Below, piece by piece: positions 36,949-44,753 of a DNA stretch of 64,000 nt. A model generated the notes under the pieces. That model was not told the DNA's origin and made no database searches. It saw nothing but the letters and a program-made list of their open reading frames with translations. The first letter of the stretch is position 1, and each line of letters begins with the position of its first letter. A program made the translations under genes and the position numbers. Source of the DNA: Pelobacter propionicus DSM 2379 (lineage in GTDB: Bacteria; Desulfobacterota; Desulfuromonadia; Geobacterales; Pseudopelobacteraceae); contig NC_008609.1 of assembly GCF_000015045.1 (NCBI RefSeq), positions 2,551,501 through 2,615,500 of the forward strand, in the 5' to 3' direction.

Positions 36949-37161
36949 ATGGCACGGAAAACCCCGCTCACTTTGTATGACCGCTATTGCCAGGCATGGC
37001 GGTTCCTGTTCTGTTGCCTTGAAGTAGCCGCCGGGTTGCCGTTTCTGATGGCTGGTCTCCTGCTTCAGTTTGTACGGGAATGGTTTTTTATCGGCTACGA
37101 CCTTTATGACTTTCTGAAAGAAATCGGCCAAGGGCCGAAACGAAAAGGAGCGAATCATTGA
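36949..37161 (+). CDS. Small membrane protein
   Basis: A 70-residue protein with one hydrophobic helix (FLFCCLEVAAGLPFLMAGLLL) between charged ends. The start at 36949 has GGAGG at the right distance; an ATG at 36940 is too close to it. It overlaps the next, lipoprotein-like gene. The position and pairing recall lysis or spanin-like gene pairs, but a holin function is not shown. Confidence 0.55.
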   Translation: MARKTPLTLYDRYCQAWRFLFCCLEVAAGLPFLMAGLLLQFVREWFFIGYDLYDFLKEIGQGPKRKGANH

Positions 37162-37349
37162 AGATTCTTGCATGTGTTCTCATGGCCCTGCTGTTCGGCC
37201 TATCCTCCTGCGGTCGCCTCGAATCACCCACAGTGGGCATGCGCCCAAGCTTCCACAATGCCAGTTCAAATTATTGGGGCTATCTGGAGACAATCAGAAC
37301 AAGCCCCGCTGAGATCATCCCCGGTGAAACCATGCTGGATGTACCATGA
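37158..37349 (+). CDS. Small lipoprotein
   Basis: A 63-residue protein starting with TTG at 37158 (AGGAG upstream). A short signal peptide ends in the lipobox LFGLSSCG, so the mature protein would be about 45 residues on the cysteine lipid anchor. It overlaps the membrane-protein gene by four bases. It could be an outer-membrane spanin subunit remnant or a cell-surface factor. Confidence 0.6.
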   Translation: MKILACVLMALLFGLSSCGRLESPTVGMRPSFHNASSNYWGYLETIRTSPAEIIPGETMLDVP

Positions 37350-37654
37350 GCGGAGAAACGATGAATCCTGAAACCAGACGACGCACCCCCCTGGAACTGT
37401 ATCGCTCCATCTGGATCAGCCTTGAAATCTTCCGCCAGGCAACCGCCGAGGAGATTACCACCGTTACCCCCGGCGCGTCATACCGGGCAATCCGGGCGGC
37501 TCTCCGTCGGTTGGAAACCCACGGCTACGTCACGAAACAGGGCAACCGAAAGGCGGTCTACCTCAAGGCCGTCAAAAGCCTGTACCTGCACGGCGACTGC
37601 GAGCGCTGCGGCGCTTCGCTTTCCGCAACAACCTGCGATTTTACCAATCAATAA
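37346..37654 (+). CDS. Winged-helix protein with CxxC
   Basis: A 102-residue protein. RQATAEEITTVTPGASYRAI and RAALRRLETHGYVTKQGNRK form a winged helix. HGDCERCGASLSATTC near the end may bind zinc. It resembles the protein at 34159 in plan. Translation may start at 37346 (ATGA overlap) or at the ATG at 37361, which has GGAGA upstream. Confidence 0.55.
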   Translation: MSGETMNPETRRRTPLELYRSIWISLEIFRQATAEEITTVTPGASYRAIRAALRRLETHGYVTKQGNRKAVYLKAVKSLYLHGDCERCGASLSATTCDFTNQ

Positions 37655-37861
37655 GCCATCTATAAGCCCACCTAAAATAGCCTTCACTCCCGGCGCGCAC
37701 CGCCCAATATGGCGGTGCGCATCTCCCCTCCCGTAGTCCCTCCCCTGCATTTAGTAAACTCGTTTATCAGCTTTTTAACGGTGAAATTGGTAGGACTGGG
37801 GCAGGAAGTAAAACACTTTGTTTCTTGCCGCCACCAGGGGCCGCCCGTGCAACAGCTCGCC

Positions 37862-38491
37862 ATGATACAACCCGCTCCTGACCCTTACGCCGCATGGCTG
37901 GCGGCAAACGCTGTCGCCTACTGCCAGCGGATGAGGGCCACCATCACACATACCGCTTGTGCTGAAAACAAGCAACGCTCCGACCAGGCATGCGGGGATA
38001 ATCGTTGTCGCTTCTGCGACGGTCTGGACGACCAGGCCGGGCCGGTCCCGGAGCACCAGCCAGAAATAATCCCGGATACATGTTTTCCCGAGGTTGTTGA
38101 CGGGCCGCCCGTCGCGGACCTTGCTGACGATGCGCTCGTCAAGGGGATTGACGTCGAACCGCCCGCGCGGATCGGCGCGACGGTGATGGATGACGTGGAA
38201 ATGGAAGAACTGCTTTCCGAGCTGTTCGGCGATGAAGGCAGCGAGGATGAGGATGAAGAACGGGGGGAACAGCGGCGCGTGGTCTACCTCGACGATCCGC
38301 CAGAAAGACGGCAATCCGTTCCGGTCTATATCGGGCGCTGTCGCCGCTGTGGGGGGTACATGCTCAACGCCCTGGAACGGCACGACGGTATTATTGATGA
38401 CGATGTGTATCGCTGTTTCTCGTGTGGCTGGAGAACGTCGAAGACATACGAAACCAACCGGATATTGGCGGCAAAGGGGGTGATGCCTTGA
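37862..38491 (+). CDS. Zinc-ribbon protein upstream of the Mor-like gene
   Basis: About 209 residues. Residues 1-30 (DPYAAWLAANAVAYCQRM) are helical, a cysteine cluster CRFCDG follows, and the middle is strongly acidic (EELLSELFGDEGSEDEDEER). The C-terminus is a clear zinc ribbon (CRRCGGYML...YRCFSCGWRT). No catalytic domain seen. The exact start is uncertain because the frame is open to 37709 and no strong ribosome site precedes 37862. The next gene starts within its last codons. About 210 bases before it (37655-37861) appear empty. Confidence 0.5.
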   Translation: MIQPAPDPYAAWLAANAVAYCQRMRATITHTACAENKQRSDQACGDNRCRFCDGLDDQAGPVPEHQPEIIPDTCFPEVVDGPPVADLADDALVKGIDVEPPARIGATVMDDVEMEELLSELFGDEGSEDEDEERGEQRRVVYLDDPPERRQSVPVYIGRCRRCGGYMLNALERHDGIIDDDVYRCFSCGWRTSKTYETNRILAAKGVMP

Positions 38492-39276
38492 CTCATGGAA
38501 AAAATGGCAAATTGGTTGAATTTCTCATCCTCGAAGCGGTCGCCCTGCTTGAGCGTCACGGAGAGGATGCAAAAACGGCACGTCGTGGAGCTGATGCTTT
38601 TGTGGAGCGGTTGCGGTGCATTATCGGTGGCATTCAGATTTACATACCCTCTGGGCCGTGTGAAAGAAAAGTCAATATCCGAGAAGAGGTTAATAACGGC
38701 GAATCCATTGAAGACCTTGCTAAACGGCACGGCCTTTCAATGATGCGGATTTATCAGATCATCAAGACCACTGCCGGGAAAACCGCGCCCACAAAGCAGA
38801 AAGGCGACATTCAAGCAATCGTCATTGAGGTTGCCCGGATGCTGATAATTCACGGCGTGAGACCGAAAGACGCAGCCCAAGCGGCAGGCGGTTTCATCTC
38901 CATTCTTACCGCGCGTTTTGGACAACAGTACGTATACGTTTCAAAAGGTATGCGTGACAAAGTTTCTGAAAAAAAACGACAAATTATCAGCCAATACCGG
39001 GCGGGAACGCCAGTCAGCACAATCGCGGAAAACTTCGGAACGACTTCCGCATGGGTAGGAAATATCATTAAGGAACAAGGTGAAATCAGTCCACGTCAAA
39101 AACGTTCCGCAATGACGCTCTCTCGCTTGAAAAAGAGCATCCTGGACGCGGCTCCCCCGTATCGCAGGGGTCAGCCAAACGAGGAAGTCTACGGCCTGCT
39201 CATGACCGCCGCCGATGCGGTGGAGCAGGCACGGACAATAGCAACAGGGAAGTCAACGTCAGATCGAAAGGAATGA
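38488..39276 (+). CDS. mor: Tandem Mor-domain transcription activator
   Basis: A 262-residue protein with two consecutive Mor-like domains. Copy 1 spans about 38505-38770 (GADAFVERLRCIIGGIQIYI then ESIEDLAKRHGLSMMRIYQI). Copy 2 spans about 38815-39080 (AAGGFISILTARFGQQYVYV then TPVSTIAENFGTTSAWVGNI). Each has the dimer strand followed by a helix-turn-helix. Mu Mor has one such domain and acts as a dimer to activate the middle promoter. The chosen start is TTG at 38488, preceded by GGGGGTG and overlapping the previous stop by four bases. A tail of about 60 residues follows. Confidence 0.75.
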   Translation: MTHGKNGKLVEFLILEAVALLERHGEDAKTARRGADAFVERLRCIIGGIQIYIPSGPCERKVNIREEVNNGESIEDLAKRHGLSMMRIYQIIKTTAGKTAPTKQKGDIQAIVIEVARMLIIHGVRPKDAAQAAGGFISILTARFGQQYVYVSKGMRDKVSEKKRQIISQYRAGTPVSTIAENFGTTSAWVGNIIKEQGEISPRQKRSAMTLSRLKKSILDAAPPYRRGQPNEEVYGLLMTAADAVEQARTIATGKSTSDRKE

Positions 39277-40403
39277 CCACCATGGATTTACTGAATCAGG
39301 ACTACACCCTGGAGCTAAACAGGGATGCAACAGGCAAGGCCCCCACCGAAATTGAACTGATACCGCGTGAAGGGCAGATAATAGGGCGGGACGGGCGAAG
39401 CTGGCTGAACGATCAGCCGCGTACAATCATCAGTTATTTTGACCAGAACGGCGTGAAATTGCCGATTGACTTGGAGCATTCGACACATCAAAAGGCCCCC
39501 AATGGCGACCCCGCCCCGGCTGTGGGCTGGATACTCAAACTCTACCAGAACCCCTACGGGGCAGTTTGGGGAACCGTCGAATGGAACAACCAAGGCCGGG
39601 AGCTGATCGAGTCCAAGATATACCGGTATATTTCCCCGGTATTCACCTATGACCGCTCCACAATGAGCATTGTCAAACTTGTCTCCGCCGGACTTACCAA
39701 CCGGCCAAACCTTTTTCTTCAAGCGCTGAACAGGGTGGATACATCCTTGCCGCATTACCCCTTTGCCGCAAACAGCGTCTATTCTCCGCCGGTTCCTGCG
39801 CCCCATACTTTGTCCGCCCAAGACACGAAGATATGCAACATGATGGGAATCGACCCTCACGCCTATATTCAGGCGAACGCTGACAACCTGTCCCGGCCCC
39901 CTTTGGTGGCAGCGAACAGCTACGAGCCGCCATCGGCCCATGGATTGGGGAGAGAAGAGCTGAAAATCATCGAAAAAATGGGGCTCGATGTACATGAATA
40001 CATCGCGGCAAACGCCAGCCGTGCAACAAGCTACGCGCCCATTTCGGTGAACAGCCAGCGGCCGGGCGCGTCCATGGGGTTGAGCAACGATGAACTGCGG
40101 GTGTGTAAATTAACCGGGGTGTCTCCCCTTGACTACTTGGTAACGGCGGCCCGTGAACAATCCACGGGACTGAATCGGCAAAACAAAAACCTTGAAGCAC
40201 TTGAGGCCCAAATTGCCGAACTTATGGGCATTCCTTTGCATGATATTCAGAAAAGAAAAGACCAAGTGACCAAACGAGGGGCGGCTATGGACGCTGTAAG
40301 CGAAAAATTGTCTGATGAGGAAATAGAAATTTGTTGGGCGATGGGAATCTCTCCCTCCGATTACAAAAAAAAGAAAAGTGAAGCTATTTTAAACCAGTTG
40401 TGA
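39273..40403 (+). CDS. Mu I-like phage protease with repeated C-terminal motif
   Basis: A 376-residue protein. The first 160 residues (IELIPREGQIIGRDGRSWLN, LPIDLEHSTHQKAP, PAVGWI, RYISPVFTYD, VSAGLTNRPNL) match the Mu I prohead protease. The C-terminal half holds a motif of the form E-x2-I-x3-MGI-x3-Y five times (near 39815, 39955, 40085, 40210, 40310; the fourth is degenerate). In Mu the I gene encodes protease and scaffold together with capsid genes, but no capsid gene is here. The ATG overlaps the Mor stop; an ATG three codons later has better ribosome-site spacing. Confidence 0.8.
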   Translation: MTTMDLLNQDYTLELNRDATGKAPTEIELIPREGQIIGRDGRSWLNDQPRTIISYFDQNGVKLPIDLEHSTHQKAPNGDPAPAVGWILKLYQNPYGAVWGTVEWNNQGRELIESKIYRYISPVFTYDRSTMSIVKLVSAGLTNRPNLFLQALNRVDTSLPHYPFAANSVYSPPVPAPHTLSAQDTKICNMMGIDPHAYIQANADNLSRPPLVAANSYEPPSAHGLGREELKIIEKMGLDVHEYIAANASRATSYAPISVNSQRPGASMGLSNDELRVCKLTGVSPLDYLVTAAREQSTGLNRQNKNLEALEAQIAELMGIPLHDIQKRKDQVTKRGAAMDAVSEKLSDEEIEICWAMGISPSDYKKKKSEAILNQL

Positions 40404-40425
40404 CAACACACGAAGGAGTAACAGC

Positions 40426-41379
40426 ATGCAGGAAACCCTAAACGCCATGGAACGAATTACCCAAAAACGCCAACTTGTAGCCCGAATTGCGGCAATCGAG
40501 ACCCGCTTGTCGGACCACCAGCTTTCCAATCTGACGACCTTGAGCAGGGGAATTGCTGATGCCAAAAACCATCTTGATTCTCTGGTCACCGAAAAGTCCG
40601 GCGCACAGCGTGATGTCGCGCAAGTCCGATATGATGAGCTGGTCAAACAAATGCGTGACGGGCAGCAGGAGCGGGATAATCTTCTGAAGGAACGGGATCA
40701 GCGACAGCAGGAACTTGAACGGTTCGACCACAGCATTACGTTGGCCGAGATCAAGGAGCAGACCGCAAAGCTTCTTGCTGCCGAGGGCACCGTTTCTTCC
40801 CTGGACAGCACCATCGAATATCAGCGCTCATTCATCATGGCAGCCGACAATGTTTCAGGCCCCACTGATCTTCTTAGGCAGAAAGAAGACCTCTTGGCGG
40901 ATGCAGCTACCGGCAAGAACGTAGCCAAAAGACTGGAGACCATTGAAGCCAAGATCAAGGAGTATGAGCAGAGCTGTTCGGAATTGACCAATCAAGCCAG
41001 GAACGCGGAGCAGGCAATAGCCGGACTGGAACGACGCCGAGCTGAAGCCGAGAAGGTGGTAAGAGCGGAAAGAACAGACCTTGATGAAATGCTCATATTC
41101 CGTTTCAAATCGGAATTACAGACGGCTTACAGTGACTTTATAACGGCTGGAAAATTGCTGGCTGAAAGGTTCCGGCGGGTTGCTGCCCTCGACACTCTTG
41201 TTGCGGAAACATCCCACGGGCGGGAAAAAAGCATACTCAATGCCACTGCAAACGCTTACCGTATCCTCGATATTACCAAAAATGCGGACGGGTTCATCTT
41301 TGATGCGAGGGATGAAAACCCCACGCAATGGGCAGCCCTGGAACGAGAACGGCAAACCGTCGCCGGAGTTCCCCTGTAG
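40426..41379 (+). CDS. Long coiled-coil protein, unknown function
   Basis: A 317-residue protein that is nearly all heptad-rich helix (residues about 1-220, for example MRDGQQERDNLLKERDQRQQ and RRRAEAEKVVRAERTDLDEM). A final 90-residue part (LAERFRRVAALDTLVAETSH) looks folded. GAAGGAG lies six bases before the ATG. It sits where scaffold and capsid genes are expected after the protease. It could be an unrelated cargo gene or a scaffold-like protein; no family is recognised. Confidence 0.65.
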   Translation: MQETLNAMERITQKRQLVARIAAIETRLSDHQLSNLTTLSRGIADAKNHLDSLVTEKSGAQRDVAQVRYDELVKQMRDGQQERDNLLKERDQRQQELERFDHSITLAEIKEQTAKLLAAEGTVSSLDSTIEYQRSFIMAADNVSGPTDLLRQKEDLLADAATGKNVAKRLETIEAKIKEYEQSCSELTNQARNAEQAIAGLERRRAEAEKVVRAERTDLDEMLIFRFKSELQTAYSDFITAGKLLAERFRRVAALDTLVAETSHGREKSILNATANAYRILDITKNADGFIFDARDENPTQWAALERERQTVAGVPL

Positions 41380-41390
41380 AACGGTTCATG

Positions 41391-41433
41391 CCTGGAACTC
41401 CCCGAGATAGGCAGACCATAGGGGAGTTCCAGG
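41391..41433. terminator. 13-bp hairpin after the last gene of the element
   Basis: CCTGGAACTCCCC at 41391-41403 and the exact complement at 41421-41433, with a 17-base loop. GGAGTTCCCC also occurs shortly upstream (about 41366). It begins 12 bases past the coiled-coil stop; there is no T run. Confidence 0.5.
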
Positions 41434-41534
41434 AGCGCCGCTTTAATGGAAGGTGAGGCGGCGCTGGTCTTTCGCCATGGTTTGCCAGGGGCACAGCCCG
41501 AGAGACTCCGGCTATGTGCCGCCAATCGGGCAAA

Positions 41535-41572
41535 CAGAAAGGCCACTTACCGGACGGTGAGTGGCCTTTCTG
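41535..41572 (+). terminator. Intrinsic terminator at the end of the element
   Basis: CAGAAAGGCCACT (41535-41547) pairs with AGTGGCCTTTCTG (41560-41572). The inner ACC/GGT pairs extend the stem. It is the last strong hairpin before the right-end binding sites. Confidence 0.6.
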
Positions 41573-41602
41573 TCAAACAACTGACACGTTTTTTTAAATC
41601 GA

Positions 41603-41669
41603 TGCCAAACAGAGCGCCTACAAATGCCAAACAGAGCGCCGCGTTACACAAACCACACGCCGGTTTACA
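41603..41669 (-). promoter_or_regulatory. Right end with three transposase-binding sites (R3-R2-R1)
   Basis: R3 41603-41618 and R2 41625-41640 are identical (GGCGCTCTGTTTGGCA on the minus strand). R1 41646-41661 is a weaker match (GGCGTGTGGTTTGTGT). They are spaced 21-22 bases apart. Reading inward the end is TGTAAACC then GGCG, the same offset as the left end (TGTCAGGA then GGCG). Confidence 0.75.
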
Positions 41670-41721
41670 GATTTCATATTTTTATTACAACACCAACTAC
41701 AACACGGGCCATTTTTGACAC

Positions 41722-41762
41722 AAAAAAAGAGGTTAGCCGATCTAGCTAACCTCTTGTTTTTG
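41722..41762 (-). terminator. Terminator of tRNA-Gly
   Basis: AAGAGGTTAGC (41727-41737) pairs with GCTAACCTCTT (41745-41755), followed on the minus strand by a run of T. It also blocks transcription from the element toward the tRNA. Confidence 0.75.
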
Positions 41763-41765
41763 TTA

Positions 41766-41840
<75 letters not shown>

Positions 41841-41850
41841 GTTTGGACTT

Positions 41851-41883
41851 GTATACATGCCAAGAGATCGTGCTTTTGTCAAC
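41851..41883 (-). promoter_or_regulatory. Possible promoter of tRNA-Gly
   Basis: On the minus strand TTGACA (41878-41883) is followed by TGTATA or TATAC at about 41851-41857. The spacer is 19-21 bases, longer than ideal, so the assignment is tentative. Confidence 0.4.
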
Positions 41884-41949
41884 AGTAATTTACAGTACCG
41901 ATGCATACGACTGCGACTACCGCACAACTGACACCACCCTTATACCCGT

Positions 41950-43335
41950 TTACGCCACATGCTCAACAACGAACTGGCGCACTTTCTCCAGATCGGCATC
42001 CATTACGGTACAGCGTGTCTCCATGCCGGCCAGGGCCGCAATGGAACCAGGAACCGGAGCGGGCGTCCCCACCGCCTTTTCCACGGCTTCTCCAAACTTG
42101 GCCGGATGGGCAGTTGCCAGACAGACGCGGGCCGCATCAGAGGGGAGCAGGTCCAGAGCAGCCCGCACCCCCACGGCGGTGTGCGGGTCCAACAGATAGC
42201 CGGTTTCCCGGTTGAAGCTGCCGATGGTCTCCAAGGTAGCGGCCTGGTCCACCGTGGCGGAACAAAAATCCGCCCGAACCTGCTCCATCTCGGCCGGGGT
42301 AAAACTGATGCGCCCACACTCCCTCAACTCGGCAAAGGCAGCCCGCACTCGGCCCGGATCCTGGTCATACAGATGAAACAGGTAACGTTCAAAGTTGGAA
42401 GCCAACTGGATGTCCATTGAGGGGGAGACGGTGGCGACAACGTTGGCCAGGGAGTAGTCGCCATCCCTGACGAAACGGGTCAGGATGTTGTTCTCGTTGG
42501 TCGCCAAAAGCAGACGTCCCATGGGGAGCCCCATGCGCTTGGCCACGTAGCCGGCAAAGATGTCACCGAAGTTACCGGTGGGAACAGAGAAGCAGACCGG
42601 CCGGTCACCCTCGTCGGTCACCCGTAGCCAGGCATAGAAGTAGTACACCACCTGGGCCAGGACGCGGGCCCAGTTGATGGAGTTGACCGCGCCCAGGGAG
42701 TACTTCTCCTTGAACTGGAGGTCGTTGAACAGAGCCTTTACCATGTTCTGGCAGTCGTCGAAGGTGCCGCGGATGGCAATATTGTGCACGTTTGCGTCAC
42801 CGACAGTGATCATCTGCAGCGCCTGCACTGGTGAGGTCTTGCCGTGGGGGTGCAGGATGAAGATGGTTATCCCCTTCTTGCCGCGCACCCCATGGATAGC
42901 GGCGCTCCCTGTGTCACCCGAGGTGGCGCCCAGGATGTTGAGCCGTTCTCCCCGCTCCGCCAGGATATACTCGAACAGATTACCCAAAAGTTGCAGGGCC
43001 ACATCCTTGAAAGCCAGGGTCACGCCGTGGAACAGCTCCAGGATATGGACGCCATCCCTGTGTACAACCGGCGTCACCTGGGGATGGTTGAAGGTAGCGT
43101 AGGAGCGCTGGATCAACCCCTTAAGGTCGTCGACCGGTATGTCGTCCACGAAGGGGGAGATGATCCGCAAGGCCAAGTCAGGATAAGAAAGGGAACGCCA
43201 CTGATCCAGCTCCTGACGGCTGATCTGGGGGTATGATTCAGGTAGGAGCAGGCCGCCGTCGGTTGCCAATCCCATCATGACGGCGTCCTTGAAGTTGATC
43301 GGCTGAATACCGCCGCGGGTGCTTATATAACGCAT
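41950..43335 (-). CDS. thrC: Threonine synthase
   Basis: A 461-residue PLP enzyme that converts O-phosphohomoserine to threonine. The N-terminus MRYISTRGGIQPINFKDAVMMGLATDGGL is the family start. The PLP lysine lies in GVTLAFKDVALQ, and TSGDTGSAAIHG and VPTGNFGDIFAGY form the phosphate and cofactor sites. The ATG at 43335 has AAGGA six bases upstream; a GTG one codon before is also possible. It is the first host gene beyond the tRNA. Confidence 0.95.
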   Translation of the reverse strand: MRYISTRGGIQPINFKDAVMMGLATDGGLLLPESYPQISRQELDQWRSLSYPDLALRIISPFVDDIPVDDLKGLIQRSYATFNHPQVTPVVHRDGVHILELFHGVTLAFKDVALQLLGNLFEYILAERGERLNILGATSGDTGSAAIHGVRGKKGITIFILHPHGKTSPVQALQMITVGDANVHNIAIRGTFDDCQNMVKALFNDLQFKEKYSLGAVNSINWARVLAQVVYYFYAWLRVTDEGDRPVCFSVPTGNFGDIFAGYVAKRMGLPMGRLLLATNENNILTRFVRDGDYSLANVVATVSPSMDIQLASNFERYLFHLYDQDPGRVRAAFAELRECGRISFTPAEMEQVRADFCSATVDQAATLETIGSFNRETGYLLDPHTAVGVRAALDLLPSDAARVCLATAHPAKFGEAVEKAVGTPAPVPGSIAALAGMETRCTVMDADLEKVRQFVVEHVA

Positions 43336-43403
43336 CACGTATTCCTTTCAGGATAGATTAAGAAGCGGCAGTTTAGCACGGTTTGGAAAAATATGAAAGC
43401 ACC

Positions 43404-44000
43404 TCAACCCAGGTCACGGCGCAGCTCGCCCGGCGCCAACAGGAAAAAGGCGCGGAACATGCAATATTTATAGAATTCTCCGAAGAGCAGATGAAAACTG
43501 GATCGGTGGCTCCACCAGGCCTCCTTCAGGTTGGCCGTGTCCACCGGGTAGGGGTAGATGGCCACATCCTTGGGCAGCGCGTTGCGTAGCAGGATAGAGG
43601 CCCGCTTCATGTGATAGCGGGAGGTGATCAACAGTATGGAGCGCACGTTCCGCTCCATGATCACGTCTCGGCCATACACTGCGTTTTCCAGGGTATTGCG
43701 CGACGCCTTTTCGAGAATCACCCCCGAGGCGGGCGGGTCTCCCGGCCGGGGGCGGTACAGGTCGGAGCGACGCACCGTGGGGTCAACGCCGATGAAAAAG
43801 AGCCAGTGCCCCTTCCCCTGGCGGAAGAGCCGCACCCCTTCGTCCACCCTCCCCTTGCCGCCGGCCAGCACCACAATGGCATCAGCCCTCACCTCGCGCT
43901 GGTGATAGGAGAACGTCTTGTACGTAAAATCGATGAACAGCACTGCGACCACGACCAGCACCAGGAAGAGCAGGGTGATCACACCCTTGATGATATTCAT
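43404..44000 (-). CDS. DUF218/ElyC-SanA-like membrane protein
   Basis: A 198-residue protein with one N-terminal transmembrane helix (ITLLFLVLVVVAVLFIDF). The DUF218 core follows: ADAIVVLAGGKGRVDEGVRL, SRNTLENAVYGRDVIME, ILLITSRYHMKRASILL. Family members act in envelope biogenesis and stress; the exact reaction is unsettled. It lies upstream of thrC and divergent from rpmB. Confidence 0.85.
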   Translation of the reverse strand: MNIIKGVITLLFLVLVVVAVLFIDFTYKTFSYHQREVRADAIVVLAGGKGRVDEGVRLFRQGKGHWLFFIGVDPTVRRSDLYRPRPGDPPASGVILEKASRNTLENAVYGRDVIMERNVRSILLITSRYHMKRASILLRNALPKDVAIYPYPVDTANLKEAWWSHRSSFHLLFGEFYKYCMFRAFFLLAPGELRRDLG

Positions 44001-44020
44001 GCACGCTCCGAAAGTTTTTC

Positions 44021-44049
44021 TTGCAAGCGACCCCCCGATTTGGTATAGA
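44021..44049 (+). promoter_or_regulatory. Sigma70-type promoter of rpmB
   Basis: TTGCAA at 44021-44026 and TATAGA at 44044-44049 with an exact 17-base spacer, 34 bases before the rpmB start. Confidence 0.65.
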
Positions 44050-44083
44050 AACTTTTTGAGAAATTAACGGAGGGAATAACTCT

Positions 44084-44275
44084 ATGTCAAGAATATGCGC
44101 AATATGTGGTAAAGGTCCCAGCTTCGGCAACAACGTAAGCCATGCCAACAACAAAACCCGTACCGTATGGTATCCCAACCTGCAGAAGATAAAGGCGGTC
44201 AGAAACGGCAGCGTCAAGACAATCAAGGTCTGCACCCGCTGCATCCGCTCCGGTCACGTCACCAAGGCGCTGTAA
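44084..44275 (+). CDS. rpmB: Ribosomal protein bL28
   Basis: 63 residues; [27 protein letters not shown] and later [10 protein letters not shown] are typical of bL28 with a complete four-cysteine zinc site (CxxC...CxxC). It is a structural protein of the large subunit. GGAGGG precedes the ATG, and it stands alone with its own promoter and terminator. Confidence 0.95.
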   Translation: MSRICAICGKGPSFGNNVSHANNKTRTVWYPNLQKIKAVRNGSVKTIKVCTRCIRSGHVTKAL

Positions 44276-44310
44276 AAAGCGGTTCGGGGTTCAAAGTTCG
44301 CAGTTGTCTG

Positions 44311-44347
44311 AGCCGCGGCACCTTCGGTGCCCGCGGCTCTTTTTTTT
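44311..44347 (+). terminator. rpmB terminator
   Basis: Stem AGCCGCGGCACC with GGTGCCCGCGGCT around a TTC loop, followed by nine T. Confidence 0.9.
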
Positions 44348-44372
44348 CAACCTTGAACCAGAATACCGCCTC

Positions 44373-44753
44373 TCACCCCCTGGCAACCACCTCGATCTCC
44401 AGCAGCACCCCCCGGGGCAGCCCATTGACCGCCACCGTGGAGCGGGCCGGTTTGTGACCGCTGAAGTAGCGGCCGTAGACCTCGTTCACCACCGCAAAGT
44501 CGGCCATGTCAGTCAGAAAGATGGTGGTCTTGATCACGTCGTCGAACCCGCGATCGGCAACGGCCAGCACGGCGGAGATGTTCTCCATCACCCGGACTGC
44601 CTGCGCGGACACGTCACCACCCACCACCTGGCCCGTGGCCGGGTCCAGCGGTATCTGGCCGGAACAGAAGAGAATATCCCCCAGTCGCACCGCCTGGGAA
44701 TAGGGTCCTATGGCTGCGGGCGCCTTATCCGTCGATATCACGTCCAGTTTCAA
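44373..44753 (-). CDS. ridA: RidA-family imine/enamine deaminase
   Basis: A 126-residue protein of the RidA (YjgF/UK114) family, which hydrolyses reactive 2-aminoacrylate and similar imines made by PLP enzymes. It has the family's usual length. Key parts: APAAIGPYSQAVRLGDILFCSGQIPLDP, the arginine in KPARSTVAVNGLP, and the C-terminal glutamate in LLEIEVVA. It overlaps the rel gene end by four bases, so they are co-transcribed. Confidence 0.93.
   Translation of the reverse strand: MKLDVISTDKAPAAIGPYSQAVRLGDILFCSGQIPLDPATGQVVGGDVSAQAVRVMENISAVLAVADRGFDDVIKTTIFLTDMADFAVVNEVYGRYFSGHKPARSTVAVNGLPRGVLLEIEVVARG

Larger units (their letters stand above)
29425..41669. mobile_element. Mu-like transposable element without particle genes
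   Basis: Both ends start with TGT when read inward, and in both the first binding site (GGCG...) begins eight bases in. Left sites are at 29433, 29569 and 29611; right sites (inverted) at 41646, 41625 and 41603. The long first gap on the left and close spacing on the right copy the layout of phage Mu. Inside are the repressor, Ner-like regulator, MuA-like and MuB-like proteins, GemA, Mor-type activator and I-like protease. Nothing that looks like lysis, terminase, portal, capsid or tail is visible in 12.2 kb. The five bases outside the two ends (GCAGA and GATTT) do not match. Confidence 0.8.
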
